Source: Bacillota bacterium
Lineage (GTDB): Bacteria; Bacillota; Clostridia; Oscillospirales; Ruminococcaceae
Assembly (NCBI GenBank): GCA_023431215.1
Contig: JAEYXR010000068.1
Coordinates: 1 to 22,085, forward strand
Length of the DNA: 22,085 nucleotides
Reading direction: 5' to 3'
The notes under the pieces are model-generated. The model had not been told where the DNA came from. It worked only from the letters and a program-made list of their open reading frames with translations, and ran no database searches. The translations under genes were made by a program, and so were the position numbers. This document shows positions 7,497 to 14,638 of this stretch, one piece after another (within the stretch, counting starts at the first letter, position 1; each line of letters opens with the position of its first letter).

Positions 7497-8561
7497 TTAT
7501 TTTTTAGCAGCAACAGCCTCTTCAAAAGCGGTCTGCAGGCGGGGAATGTAGTCTTTGCGCCAATCGGTGGTCAGGAACTGATCGTAAACAGGTGCAGTAG
7601 CAGCCTTAAATTCAGCAATCTGAGCTTCATTAAATGCATGATAGGTGCAGCCAGCCTCTACCATTTTGTCAATGCAATCCTGGGTGTAACCGGGCAGTTC
7701 AGCATCCAGAACAGCACGGCCAGCCTTTTCAGCTTCAGCAATGATAGCTTTGGTCTCATCGTTCAGGCCATTCCACCACTTGCCGTTAACCATCAGGATG
7801 TGTGCCTGTGCATCGTGATAGGTGTCAACAACGTATTTCTGTACTTCATGGAAGTTCATGGTGTATGTAGACTGTGCGGGGTTCTCTTGTGCATCAACGG
7901 TGCCGTTCTGCAGAGCGTTGTAGGTCTCGGAGTAAGCAACCACGATGGGCTGTGCACCCAGAGCATTGTAGGTTGCAGTCAGAATGTTGGACTCCATAAT
8001 ACGCATCTTCAGGCCCTTCATGTCAGCAACACTGTTGATGTCTTTGTTTGCTGTCATCTGACGGAAACCGGCAAACCAGAAGCCCATGCCATGGATACCG
8101 GCAGTATCCAGACGATCCAGGAACTCGCGGCCAACTTCACCGTTCATAACCTCACTGATGACAGAGGTGTCGGTGGGCAGCAGGTAGGGCATGTCGATGA
8201 GGGCAATATCCTCGCAGTAAGAAGCGATGATGGCACAGGGACCCATAGCAATCTGGGTTACGCCCATCTGTACGCTCTGGATAGACTCGGGGATGCTGCC
8301 GATCTGGCCGTTGGGATAAACCTCGCATTTGATTGCGCCGCCGGACAGCTCCTCAATTTTTGCAGCCATGGCCTTTACAGCCATATCTTCGGGAGTGCCT
8401 TCAGGCTGGGGATGAGTTACCTTGATGGTCTGCGCAGCGATACCGCTTCCGCCGTCGGTAGACGCAGGAGCAGAGCTGGATGCAGGGGCGGAGCTGCCAC
8501 CGCAAGCTGCCAAAGAAAGAGTAAGGGTAAGTGCTAAAACAAGTGCGATTAATTTCTTCAT
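7497..8561 (-). CDS. dctP: TRAP transporter solute-binding lipoprotein (DctP family)
   Basis: A 354-aa DctP-type periplasmic-binding fold, here membrane-anchored: a lipoprotein signal peptide ends in LAAC with the lipidated Cys20, followed by a Ser/Ala/Pro-rich linker. EVYPNGQIGS, KGLKMRIMES with the conserved carboxylate-binding Arg, and QNGTVDAQENP are typical family motifs, indicating an organic-acid or amino-acid-like ligand with a carboxylate. The start has AGGAGG at good spacing. It is the first TRAP gene after the cysteine-desulfidase-like gene. The ligand cannot be read from sequence; neighbours suggest a cysteine- or thiol-containing compound, or an N-acyl or dipeptide conjugate. TRAP systems are usually sodium- or proton-driven. 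Confidence 0.93.
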   Translation of the reverse strand: MKKLIALVLALTLTLSLAACGGSSAPASSSAPASTDGGSGIAAQTIKVTHPQPEGTPEDMAVKAMAAKIEELSGGAIKCEVYPNGQIGSIPESIQSVQMGVTQIAMGPCAIIASYCEDIALIDMPYLLPTDTSVISEVMNGEVGREFLDRLDTAGIHGMGFWFAGFRQMTANKDINSVADMKGLKMRIMESNILTATYNALGAQPIVVAYSETYNALQNGTVDAQENPAQSTYTMNFHEVQKYVVDTYHDAQAHILMVNGKWWNGLNDETKAIIAEAEKAGRAVLDAELPGYTQDCIDKMVEAGCTYHAFNEAQIAEFKAATAPVYDQFLTTDWRKDYIPRLQTAFEEAVAAKK

Positions 8562-8643
8562 GGTTGCCTCCTGATATACACATTTTTTATTTCTTACTCA
8601 AGCATAGGATTTCTCCATTTTCTTGAGGTAATAGAAACCAGAG

Positions 8644-9948
8644 CTAGCAAATATTGTACGATGATAAGTCAGTTTTGTCCAGCATAATATTCAAAATTTC
8701 GATATCTGTTTGCTTCATTCCCACATTTCCGACATAACCAATGCTGCGGATTGTGTCCTCCACATCTGCTTGAACAATGCCTTCACCAGGTTGAAACACC
8801 CGGTTGTTTAAGCTCATGTGGTAAGCCAAAATTGCTGCTTCCAAAGCTGCTGCAATCTTGGATGCGCAAGAGCTTTTTGCACCATCGCAAACAATGCCGC
8901 CCACATTAGCCACTGTGTTGGTAATGGTTCGGGCAATGGCATCATAGTCACCGCCGTGGAGGTACATAATAGCTGCACCGGCGCCACAGGCTGCGCTAAC
9001 CGCACCGCAGTAAGCCGAAAGACTGCCCACATACTTCTTTTGGTGAATGGAAAGAAGGTTGCTGATAACCAGTGCACGATACATCTTTTCCTCACCCAGA
9101 TTCCATGCTCTGGCATATTCAATAACCGGTACCGAGACGGTAATGCCCTGATTGCCGCTGCCGGAATTGATTACCGCAGGCAGTGGGCATCCGCCCATTC
9201 TGGCATCGGAAGCTGCTGCCGCACGAATACGGGCGACGGTTCCAACGTCATTATTAAAGCACTCCAGCATAGTGCGTCCCACCTGTGCACCATACTCGCC
9301 GGTTAAGCCTTCATCGGCAAGTGCACTATTGCATTCAACCTGCTTTTCTAAAATTGGAGTGATGTCCTCTATTTTAACAGCTTCCGCAAACTCCAAAATT
9401 CCTTTTAGGCTTAACAGCGACTTGTCCACTTCTACACCGTCAGCAGATAAATGACCGTGATTGTGGTCTTCATATACCACCTTGTCATCTTCTTTAATTT
9501 CTGCAATAAAAGCGTGATGGTTCAAAATGGTTACAGAGGCTGTGTGATCTTCTGCAAATGCCACGGTGCGTACATAAAGGTTTTCTACACCCTCTTCTAA
9601 AAAGCATTGACAAAAGCCATGTTCAATGAGGTCTTGTGCTTTTTCTATATGTTCCTTGGTAATGCCTGACAAAACCTCAAGCTCTTTTTGCTCGTTTCCG
9701 CCAACTACGCCTAAAACAGCTGCAACGTCAATTCCTTTAAGGCCACCAGAGTTAGGAACAGTAACACCTTTAACGTTTTTTACAATGTTACCGCTGCAGT
9801 AAACCTCTATACGCTGGGGGAAAACACCAAGCTGTGCTCTTGCCTTTGCTGAGGCATAGGCAATGGCAATAGGTTCGGTACAGCCTAAGGCCAAGATTAG
9901 TTCACTTTTTAAAATGTTGAGATAGTTTTGATACAGCGCTTCATTCAT
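8644..9948 (-). CDS. cyuA: L-cysteine desulfidase / serine dehydratase-alpha family enzyme (UPF0597, CyuA/YhaM-like)
   Basis: A 434-aa member of the UPF0597 family, whose characterised members (CyuA/YhaM, archaeal L-cysteine desulfidase) use a [4Fe-4S] cluster to break L-cysteine into sulfide, pyruvate and ammonia. ELILALGCTEPIAIAYA (16-32) carries conserved Cys23. NSGSGNQG (261-268) is the serine-dehydratase-like substrate loop. Cys354 and Cys361 in CDGAKSSC are the likely further cluster ligands. The length is typical. It is the first gene of the minus-strand cluster and diverges from a GntR regulator. An oxygen-labile cluster fits an anaerobe. Serine or a related beta-substituted amino acid remains possible as substrate. 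Confidence 0.82.
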   Translation of the reverse strand: MNEALYQNYLNILKSELILALGCTEPIAIAYASAKARAQLGVFPQRIEVYCSGNIVKNVKGVTVPNSGGLKGIDVAAVLGVVGGNEQKELEVLSGITKEHIEKAQDLIEHGFCQCFLEEGVENLYVRTVAFAEDHTASVTILNHHAFIAEIKEDDKVVYEDHNHGHLSADGVEVDKSLLSLKGILEFAEAVKIEDITPILEKQVECNSALADEGLTGEYGAQVGRTMLECFNNDVGTVARIRAAAASDARMGGCPLPAVINSGSGNQGITVSVPVIEYARAWNLGEEKMYRALVISNLLSIHQKKYVGSLSAYCGAVSAACGAGAAIMYLHGGDYDAIARTITNTVANVGGIVCDGAKSSCASKIAAALEAAILAYHMSLNNRVFQPGEGIVQADVEDTIRSIGYVGNVGMKQTDIEILNIMLDKTDLSSYNIC

Positions 9949-10058
9949 GCCTTATTCTTACATTCCTTTCTGTGCTGCCCTTGCAGCTTTGCGCAGGGGA
10001 TGCTACGCCGGATGTCATTATTCCCTAATATTTTGTTAACATCATTATAATATCTTAC

Positions 10059-10092
10059 TGATATGATTAAGTCAATACCAAAATTCATATCA
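10059..10092. promoter_or_regulatory. Inverted repeat, candidate GntR operator
   Basis: TGATATGA (10059-10066) and TCATATCA (10085-10092) are exact inverted repeats separated by 18 nt, inside the divergent intergenic region between the desulfidase-like gene and the GntR gene. They sit upstream of the GntR promoter and near a TATAAT on the opposite strand (about 10046-10051). Operator function is inferred from position. Confidence 0.5.
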
Positions 10093-10113
10093 CTAAACTT
10101 TTTAGTAGATATA

Positions 10114-10142
10114 TTTACAACAGCTACAATTTTTAGTATAAT
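10114..10142 (+). promoter_or_regulatory. Promoter of the GntR gene
   Basis: TTTACA (10114-10119), a 17-nt spacer and a perfect TATAAT (10137-10142) lie about 60 nt before the GntR start codon. Confidence 0.72.
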
Positions 10143-10202
10143 TTACCTAATAACTGCAGAAGTCAATGGTTTGTTCTAATTTTTTATGAAAAGGAGACCA
10201 TT

Positions 10203-10835
10203 ATGTCCAGTGAACGCAGCCTGAAAGAAAGCATCTATGACAAGATACTGGAAGGTATATTGAACTACGAGTATAAGCCCAACCAAATTTTGACTGAAAA
10301 GGATTTGGTGCAGCGCTATGGATGCAGTAAATCTCCTGTGCGTGAAGCTCTGATTAGCCTGTGCAATGATGGTGTGCTTCGCAATATTCCCCGCTGCGGC
10401 TATGAGGTAATCCGCCTGACCATGGACGATGTAAACGAAATTCAAAATTTCAGAAGAGTATTGGAATGCGGCATTTTGCGCCAGTGCTACAAAAGAATCA
10501 CCCCCAAGCAGTTGGAACGCCTTCGTGAGCTGAACCGCTGTTGTACAGACTCCAGAGACATGTTTCAACATTGGGAACATATTACCGCTTTTCATCTGCA
10601 GCTAATGATGTGTTCTCAAAATCAGTATGCCTACCTTCAGCTGCAGCGGGCCATGGCTGTAATGCGCCGTGCGTATGCCCAGTTTTACTGGGACAAGTGG
10701 GATGCAACTTCTCCCCCTTTGGATACTCAAAATCACCAAAAAATACTGGATGCATTAGAAAACGGAGATATTGATCTGGCTGTAACAGCTCTTGACAATG
10801 ACCTAAATGACTTTGGAGAAGTGCAAGCACATTAG
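10203..10835 (+). CDS. GntR-family regulator with FCD domain (FadR subfamily)
   Basis: A 210-aa regulator. The N-terminal winged helix-turn-helix (about 1-70) contains LTEKDLVQRYGCSKSPVREAL, a standard GntR recognition region. The C-terminal FCD-like helical domain (about 80-205) binds small carboxylates, often through a metal held by Asp/His residues: His in ITAFHLQL and in TQNHQKIL are visible, while the usual last His near the C-terminus appears missing. An AAGGAG site precedes the ATG. Divergent transcription from the catabolic/TRAP cluster makes it the likely local regulator, with the imported compound or a breakdown product as effector. The family is secure; target and effector are inferred. 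Confidence 0.9.
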   Translation: MSSERSLKESIYDKILEGILNYEYKPNQILTEKDLVQRYGCSKSPVREALISLCNDGVLRNIPRCGYEVIRLTMDDVNEIQNFRRVLECGILRQCYKRITPKQLERLRELNRCCTDSRDMFQHWEHITAFHLQLMMCSQNQYAYLQLQRAMAVMRRAYAQFYWDKWDATSPPLDTQNHQKILDALENGDIDLAVTALDNDLNDFGEVQAH

Positions 10836-11141
10836 ATACCACTGTTTTAAAATTTGCTAACAACTGCAGAACAATTCTGTTTCTTTAGTACTTCTTTTAA
10901 ACTCAATGTAAGTACAAAGCTCCCTGGCAGTACCTCAGTGTACTATCAGGGAGCTTTGTCGTAGCATCATACTTTTTACAAAATTTGCAAAAACATGTAT
11001 TATGATTGTTGTTTTATCCAACGTCATGTATAAAATCCATGATGATTACAACAACATTATAATTTGCACCTGTCTTTTCTATTTATTAATTTTATAGCTA
11101 AAATTCAAGAAAAGTTGTTTTGACCTTTGTATCCATATAAA
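10836..11141. other. 306-nt intergenic region between GntR and the feoB remnant
   Basis: The region holds a strong hairpin at 10914-10959 (ACAAAGCTCCCTG with CAGGGAGCTTTGT, plus an inner AGTAC/GTACT stem) that probably terminates GntR transcription or both converging units, although no T run follows directly. A short CAGAA/TTCTG inverted repeat sits near 10867-10879. From 10960 to 11141 the DNA is AT-rich and I see no gene, promoter or clear repeat in it. Confidence 0.6.
10914..10959. terminator. Terminator-like hairpin between convergent units
   Basis: A 13-bp perfect outer stem, a 2-nt internal loop on each side, a 5-bp inner stem and a 6-nt loop, located 79 nt after the GntR stop. No T tract follows immediately, so efficiency as an intrinsic terminator is uncertain. 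Confidence 0.6.
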
Positions 11142-12143
11142 CTAAAACCCAAGTAGTCGAGCTGTTGACGCAAACATAAAGCAAATTACCATGCCCGTTA
11201 TTGTTGGAACCGCAACGGAAACCAGCGTCCATTTTAAACTCTTTGTCTCCTTGCCTATGGTCAGGCAGGTGGTGGAACAAGGCCAGTGCATTAAACAAAA
11301 CAGCATGGTTGAAACAGCGGTAACCCATGTCCATCCGTTGGCCACAAACAGGTTGTGCAATTCTGTTAAGCTGGCGGCCTCACTAAGCGTTCCGGTAGCC
11401 AGATAGGTCATCATTATAATGGGCACTACAATTTCATTAGCAGGAAATCCCAAAATAAAAGCCAGTAAAATAACACCGTCCATCCCAAGTAACCGACCAA
11501 ACGGATCTAAAAATGCCGCCGAGTGCGCCAGCAGACTCTGACCCTCTACCGATACATTGGCCAAAACCCAAATTAGTAGCCCGGCAGGTGCCGCAACCGA
11601 AACTGCACGCCCCAACACAAACAATGTTCTGTCAAAAATGGAGCGCACCAAGACCTTGCCTATTTGAGGCCGCCGATAAGGAGGTAGTTCCAGTGTAAAG
11701 GAAGACGGAACCCCTTTTAATATGGTATGGGATAGTAGCCGGGAAATGACAAATGTCATAACCACACCCAACAATATAACCGACGTCAACAATAAGGCCG
11801 ATAATGCCGACTGGGCCACAGCCGGGGCACTGCCTACAAAAAACATGGTTATCAGAGCTATGATGGTAGGAAAACGTCCGTTACAGGGCACAAAGTTATT
11901 GGTTATAATGGCTATCAGCCGTTCTCTGGGGGAATCTATAATTCGGCACCCTACAATACCTGCTGCATTGCAGCCAAACCCCATGCACATGGTTAACGAC
12001 TGCTTGCCGCAGGCGCATGCTTTCTTAAAGTGATGGTCCAGATTAAAAGCCACACGTGGCAGATAGCCCAAATCTTCCAGCAGCGTAAACAGCGGAAAGA
12101 AAATTGCCATGGGAGGTAACATAACTGAAACTACCCATGACAT
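11142..12143 (-). pseudogene. feoB: FeoB ferrous-iron transporter, C-terminal remnant lacking the GTPase domain
   Basis: A 333-aa ORF matching only the membrane half of FeoB: LPPMAIFFPLFTLLEDLGY near 9-27, MGFGCNAAG at 54-62 and FVPCNGRFP at 84-92 are classic gate-region motifs, and the C-terminus looks complete. The N-terminal G domain, the GDI region and the first membrane segment (roughly 270-350 residues) are absent, and an in-frame stop lies five codons upstream of the ATG. No Shine-Dalgarno sequence precedes that ATG. No feoA or missing 5' part occurs elsewhere in the window. The break lies beside the SOS-controlled polymerase promoter, so a deletion or insertion event probably joined the two. 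A functional G-domain-less permease cannot be excluded. Confidence 0.8.
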
Positions 12144-12205
12144 TACTACAAGTTGTTATGCCAAATATGTAAGTTTTAAATACCACAAATTTCTATTGCT
12201 TTTTT

Positions 12206-12219
12206 AGAACATAAGTTCT
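12206..12219 (+). promoter_or_regulatory. LexA (SOS) box 1
   Basis: AGAACATAAGTTCT matches the Gram-positive LexA operator core GAAC-N4-GTTC exactly. It lies 36 nt before the polymerase start codon, where a LexA dimer would block transcription. Confidence 0.75.
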
Positions 12220-12229
12220 ATACTATTAA

Positions 12230-12243
12230 CGAACTAATGTTTG
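12230..12243 (+). promoter_or_regulatory. LexA (SOS) box 2
   Basis: CGAACTAATGTTTG matches the Cheo-box form CGAAC-N4-GTTYG. It is centred 24 bp from box 1, close to two helical turns and a quarter, and ends 12 nt before the polymerase ATG. Two boxes would allow tight or graded repression. Confidence 0.72.
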
Positions 12244-12255
12244 TTTGGTGATAGA

Positions 12256-13482
12256 ATGGAAAGAACGATACTACACTGCGATTTAAACAATTGCTATGCC
12301 AGCATAGAATGCCTGCACCGGCCGGAGCTGCGCGACAAACCTGTTGCTGTTGGCGGAGATGTTGAGCAGCGTCATGGTATTATCCTAGCAAAGAACCAAA
12401 TAGCCAAAGGGTTTGGCATTAAAACCGGCGAAGCTATTTGGCAGGCTCAGCGCAAGTGCCCCCAGCTGATTACCCTGCCCCCTAACTTTTCTTTGTATCT
12501 CCGCTTTTCTGCCATGGCTCGTAAAATATTCTTGGATTACACCGACCGTGTTGAGCCATTTGGTATTGACGAGGCCTGGCTGGATATCACCGGAGATGAT
12601 GGCAAAGCAGTAGCAGATGAAATCCGCCAGCGTATTCAATTTGAGCTGGGCATCACTGCATCGGTAGGGGTATCCTTCAACAAAATTTTTGCCAAGCTTG
12701 GTAGTGATTATAAAAAGCCCAACGCCACCACTGTTATCAGCAGCACAGGATTCCAAGAAATAGTGTGGCCATTGCCGGCAGGAGATTTGCTCTATGTAGG
12801 CAGTGCTACTCGGCGTAAGCTATCCGGGGTTGGTGTTCTCACCATAGGAGATATTGCCAGAGCTGACCCATGGCTGCTGCAGCACCTTCTAGGCAAATGG
12901 GGAGAGGTTATTCAAACCTTTGCCAAAGGAGAAGATGTTTCCCCTGTTGCCCGCTTTGATGACCTTATGGTAATTAAGAGTATTGGAAACAGTACCACCA
13001 CCCCACGGGACTTGGAAACAGACGAAGATGTAAAGCTAGTGCTATGGGTTTTGGCTGAAAGTGTTGCTGCCAGGATGCGGGAACAGGGCTTTGTGGGCAA
13101 AACCGTCTGCCTTTCTCTACGAGATAATCAGTTAATGGGAATGACCCGCCAAGGTAAGCTCCCCTGCCCTACTGACCTTGCCACCGAAATTACAACCAAA
13201 GCTTTCAGCATCTTCCAAAATAGTTATCAGTGGGCACGTCCCTTGCGCAGCATCGGGCTCAGTGTTACAGACTTTTCTCATGACGATATCCCCATTCAAC
13301 TGGATTTATTCCACGATGATATCCGCCGTACCAAATTAGGTAAAATAGAAACCGCTGTGGATGACCTCCGGCGGCGGTTTGGACATTACACCATCCAGCG
13401 GGCTTCCTTACTTCAAGATACCAGTTTGACGCATTTTGCTCCCAAGGATGATCACACCATTCACCCCAGAAATTTTTTCTAA
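12256..13482 (+). CDS. Y-family translesion DNA polymerase (DinB/UmuC type)
   Basis: A 408-aa polymerase that copies past DNA damage. The N-terminal ILHCDLNNCYASIEC (5-19) holds catalytic Asp9, and the palm motif GIDEAWLD (103-110) holds Asp105 and Glu106; these are the metal-binding acidic residues. A helix-hairpin-helix and a little-finger domain follow, and QLDLF (348-352) is a sliding-clamp-binding motif. Cys/Tyr at the FFAS steric-gate motif is the variant common in Clostridia (the Tyr14 side). The ATG at 12256 gives the conserved start; an upstream in-frame TTG overlaps LexA box 2 and is unlikely. It heads a unit with an 81-aa protein and an SRAP protein. SOS control follows from the two upstream LexA boxes. 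Confidence 0.92.
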   Translation: MERTILHCDLNNCYASIECLHRPELRDKPVAVGGDVEQRHGIILAKNQIAKGFGIKTGEAIWQAQRKCPQLITLPPNFSLYLRFSAMARKIFLDYTDRVEPFGIDEAWLDITGDDGKAVADEIRQRIQFELGITASVGVSFNKIFAKLGSDYKKPNATTVISSTGFQEIVWPLPAGDLLYVGSATRRKLSGVGVLTIGDIARADPWLLQHLLGKWGEVIQTFAKGEDVSPVARFDDLMVIKSIGNSTTTPRDLETDEDVKLVLWVLAESVAARMREQGFVGKTVCLSLRDNQLMGMTRQGKLPCPTDLATEITTKAFSIFQNSYQWARPLRSIGLSVTDFSHDDIPIQLDLFHDDIRRTKLGKIETAVDDLRRRFGHYTIQRASLLQDTSLTHFAPKDDHTIHPRNFF

Positions 13483-13500
13483 AGCACTTGTATACAAAAT

Positions 13501-13566
13501 AGAGAAGCTCGATGCCTGTGTCTGGTGGTATTTAACCCTGCGACACATCAGGTTCAAAGCTTCTCT
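13501..13566 (+). other. Long hairpin in the polymerase-to-81-aa gap
   Basis: AGAGAAGCT (13501-13509) pairs perfectly with AGCTTCTCT (13558-13566), and inside it TGTGTC (13517-13522) pairs with GACACA (13542-13547). No T run follows, so it is more likely an attenuation, processing or regulatory RNA element than a full terminator. I recognise no known riboswitch. Confidence 0.5.
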
Positions 13567-13623
13567 TAACTCCAACTTAACACAAGCATCTTAATGTGTC
13601 CATATTGTCAAAGGAGGATTCCT

Positions 13624-13869
13624 ATGCGTCGCAAAGTTTATGTAGATGTTATTGCTAAGTTCCAAGCCGAAGATGGAACCGTTATCCCATGGTTTGTCAT
13701 TTGGGAGGACGGCAGCAAATTTGAAATAGATCGAGTGTTAGATGTAAGGCCTGCCGCAAGCCTGAAAGCTGGAGGCGCTGGTATCCGCTATACCATTCGG
13801 GTATTAGGCCAACAAACTTACCTTTGGCGTGAAGAGGATAAGTGGTTTGTAGAAGGCAAAACTAGCTGA
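13624..13869 (+). CDS. Small conserved protein linked to Y-family polymerase and SRAP
   Basis: An 81-aa protein rich in alternating hydrophobic/charged residues, most likely an all-beta fold: VYVDVIAKFQ, WFVIWEDGSKFEIDRVLDV, GIRYTIRVLGQQTYLWREE and KWFVEGK form successive strands. From memory, close homologues occur beside dinB-like genes in many Clostridia, but no function is known to me. The ATG at 13624 follows AAAGGAGG at 6-nt spacing; an upstream GTG would start inside the region before that site and is rejected. It ends 12 nt before the SRAP start, so the two are likely co-translated. A polymerase accessory or DNA-binding role is an inference from context only. Confidence 0.8.
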   Translation: MRRKVYVDVIAKFQAEDGTVIPWFVIWEDGSKFEIDRVLDVRPAASLKAGGAGIRYTIRVLGQQTYLWREEDKWFVEGKTS

Positions 13870-13881
13870 GAGGTGATTATC

Positions 13882-14445
13882 ATGTGCGGAAGATATCAGT
13901 TTACGGCAGAAGAAAGCCGAGAAATCATGGACATTGTGCGAGAGGTAGAGTGCAACTTAAATACCCCGGTACGCACCGGTGAGATATTCCCTACCAATGA
14001 AGTGCCTATCCTTATCGGGGCTAATCATGGAATCAAGCCTGAATTAATGGCATGGGGATTTCCTCATTTTAAAGGCAGCGGCGTTATCATCAACGCCAGA
14101 GCTGAAACTGCACCGGAAAAGAAGATGTTTGCCACTTGTCTGGATTCCCGCCGTTGCGTGATACCAACAACAGGGTTCTACGAATGGAATAAAGACAAAG
14201 TCAAGCACAAATTCAATTTGCCAGAGGTTCCGGAGCTATACATGGCAGGGCTATATAATGACTTTGCCGGAGAACGCCGTTTTGTTGTTCTGACCACAGC
14301 AGCGAATTCATCGGTGGAAGCTATTCATCATCGGATGCCGGTGGTGCTTACCAGGGATATGATTCAAGGTTGGGTTAGTAATCCCAATACTGCAAACAAT
14401 ATTTTGCAGGCTGTACCACCAATGTTATCTTCAAAAATTGTATAA
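13882..14445 (+). CDS. SRAP-domain protein (HMCES/YedK family), abasic-site crosslinker
   Basis: A 187-aa protein of typical SRAP length. The start at 13882 is fixed by function: MCGRYQF exposes Cys2 after Met removal, the residue that forms the thiazolidine crosslink with abasic sites in single-stranded DNA. Other active-site positions are present: Asn71 and Arg73 in INARAET, Glu76, Glu101 in GFYEWNK and His150 in HHRMPVVL. The protein shields abasic lesions at stalled forks. An in-frame GTG nine bases upstream would bury Cys2. It lies downstream of the SOS-controlled polymerase and is probably co-regulated; a strong terminator follows. Confidence 0.93.
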   Translation: MCGRYQFTAEESREIMDIVREVECNLNTPVRTGEIFPTNEVPILIGANHGIKPELMAWGFPHFKGSGVIINARAETAPEKKMFATCLDSRRCVIPTTGFYEWNKDKVKHKFNLPEVPELYMAGLYNDFAGERRFVVLTTAANSSVEAIHHRMPVVLTRDMIQGWVSNPNTANNILQAVPPMLSSKIV

Positions 14446-14460
14446 AGAATAGTAAAAACA

Positions 14461-14508
14461 AAGCAGCTCTTAGAATAACCATGATAGGTTACCTAAGGGC
14501 TGCTTTTT
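14461..14508 (+). terminator. Terminator after SRAP; left copy of a repeated hairpin
   Basis: AAGCAGCTCTTAG pairs with CTAAGGGCTGCTT (one mismatch), with an inner TAACC/GGTTA stem around a 6-nt loop, then a T tract. An almost identical sequence occurs at 21757-21799 in the same orientation. Confidence 0.88.
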
Positions 14509-14567
14509 GCGTCTAAAAAGCATTGACATATTTGGTCATAATATGGGTATTTATGGTAATGTTTGAA

Positions 14568-14576
14568 TGTTATAAT
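14568..14576 (+). promoter_or_regulatory. Extended -10 promoter for the accessory genes
   Basis: TGTTATAAT is a TGn-TATAAT extended -10 element, 62 nt before the 817-aa gene. The -35 region at 17-nt spacing (TATTTA) is poor, which extended -10 promoters tolerate. A TTGACA at 14523-14528 is too far for this -10 box. Confidence 0.5.
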
Positions 14577-14638
14577 TATTTTGTGTATATTTTTTAATTC
14601 TTATTTGGCAATGACAAATTAGAAGAATGGGGAAACAC

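Noticed and set aside
7464..8537. Long plus-strand ORF (357 codons) opposite the TRAP binding protein
   Set aside because: It is antisense to a clearly recognised gene with signal peptide and family motifs; the product resembles no family and is a shadow frame.
12144..12240. Remaining 5' part of feoB upstream of the remnant
   Set aside because: None of the minus-strand frames gives FeoB-like sequence, and the frame of the remnant is stopped five codons upstream.
13501..13566. Known riboswitch in the polymerase to 81-aa gap
   Set aside because: The stems and loops match no riboswitch core that I can recognise; it is kept only as an unassigned structure.
14523..14553. TTGACA with TATTTA as the promoter of the accessory genes
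   Set aside because: The spacer is 19 nt and the -10 box is poor; the extended -10 at 14568-14576 is the better candidate.
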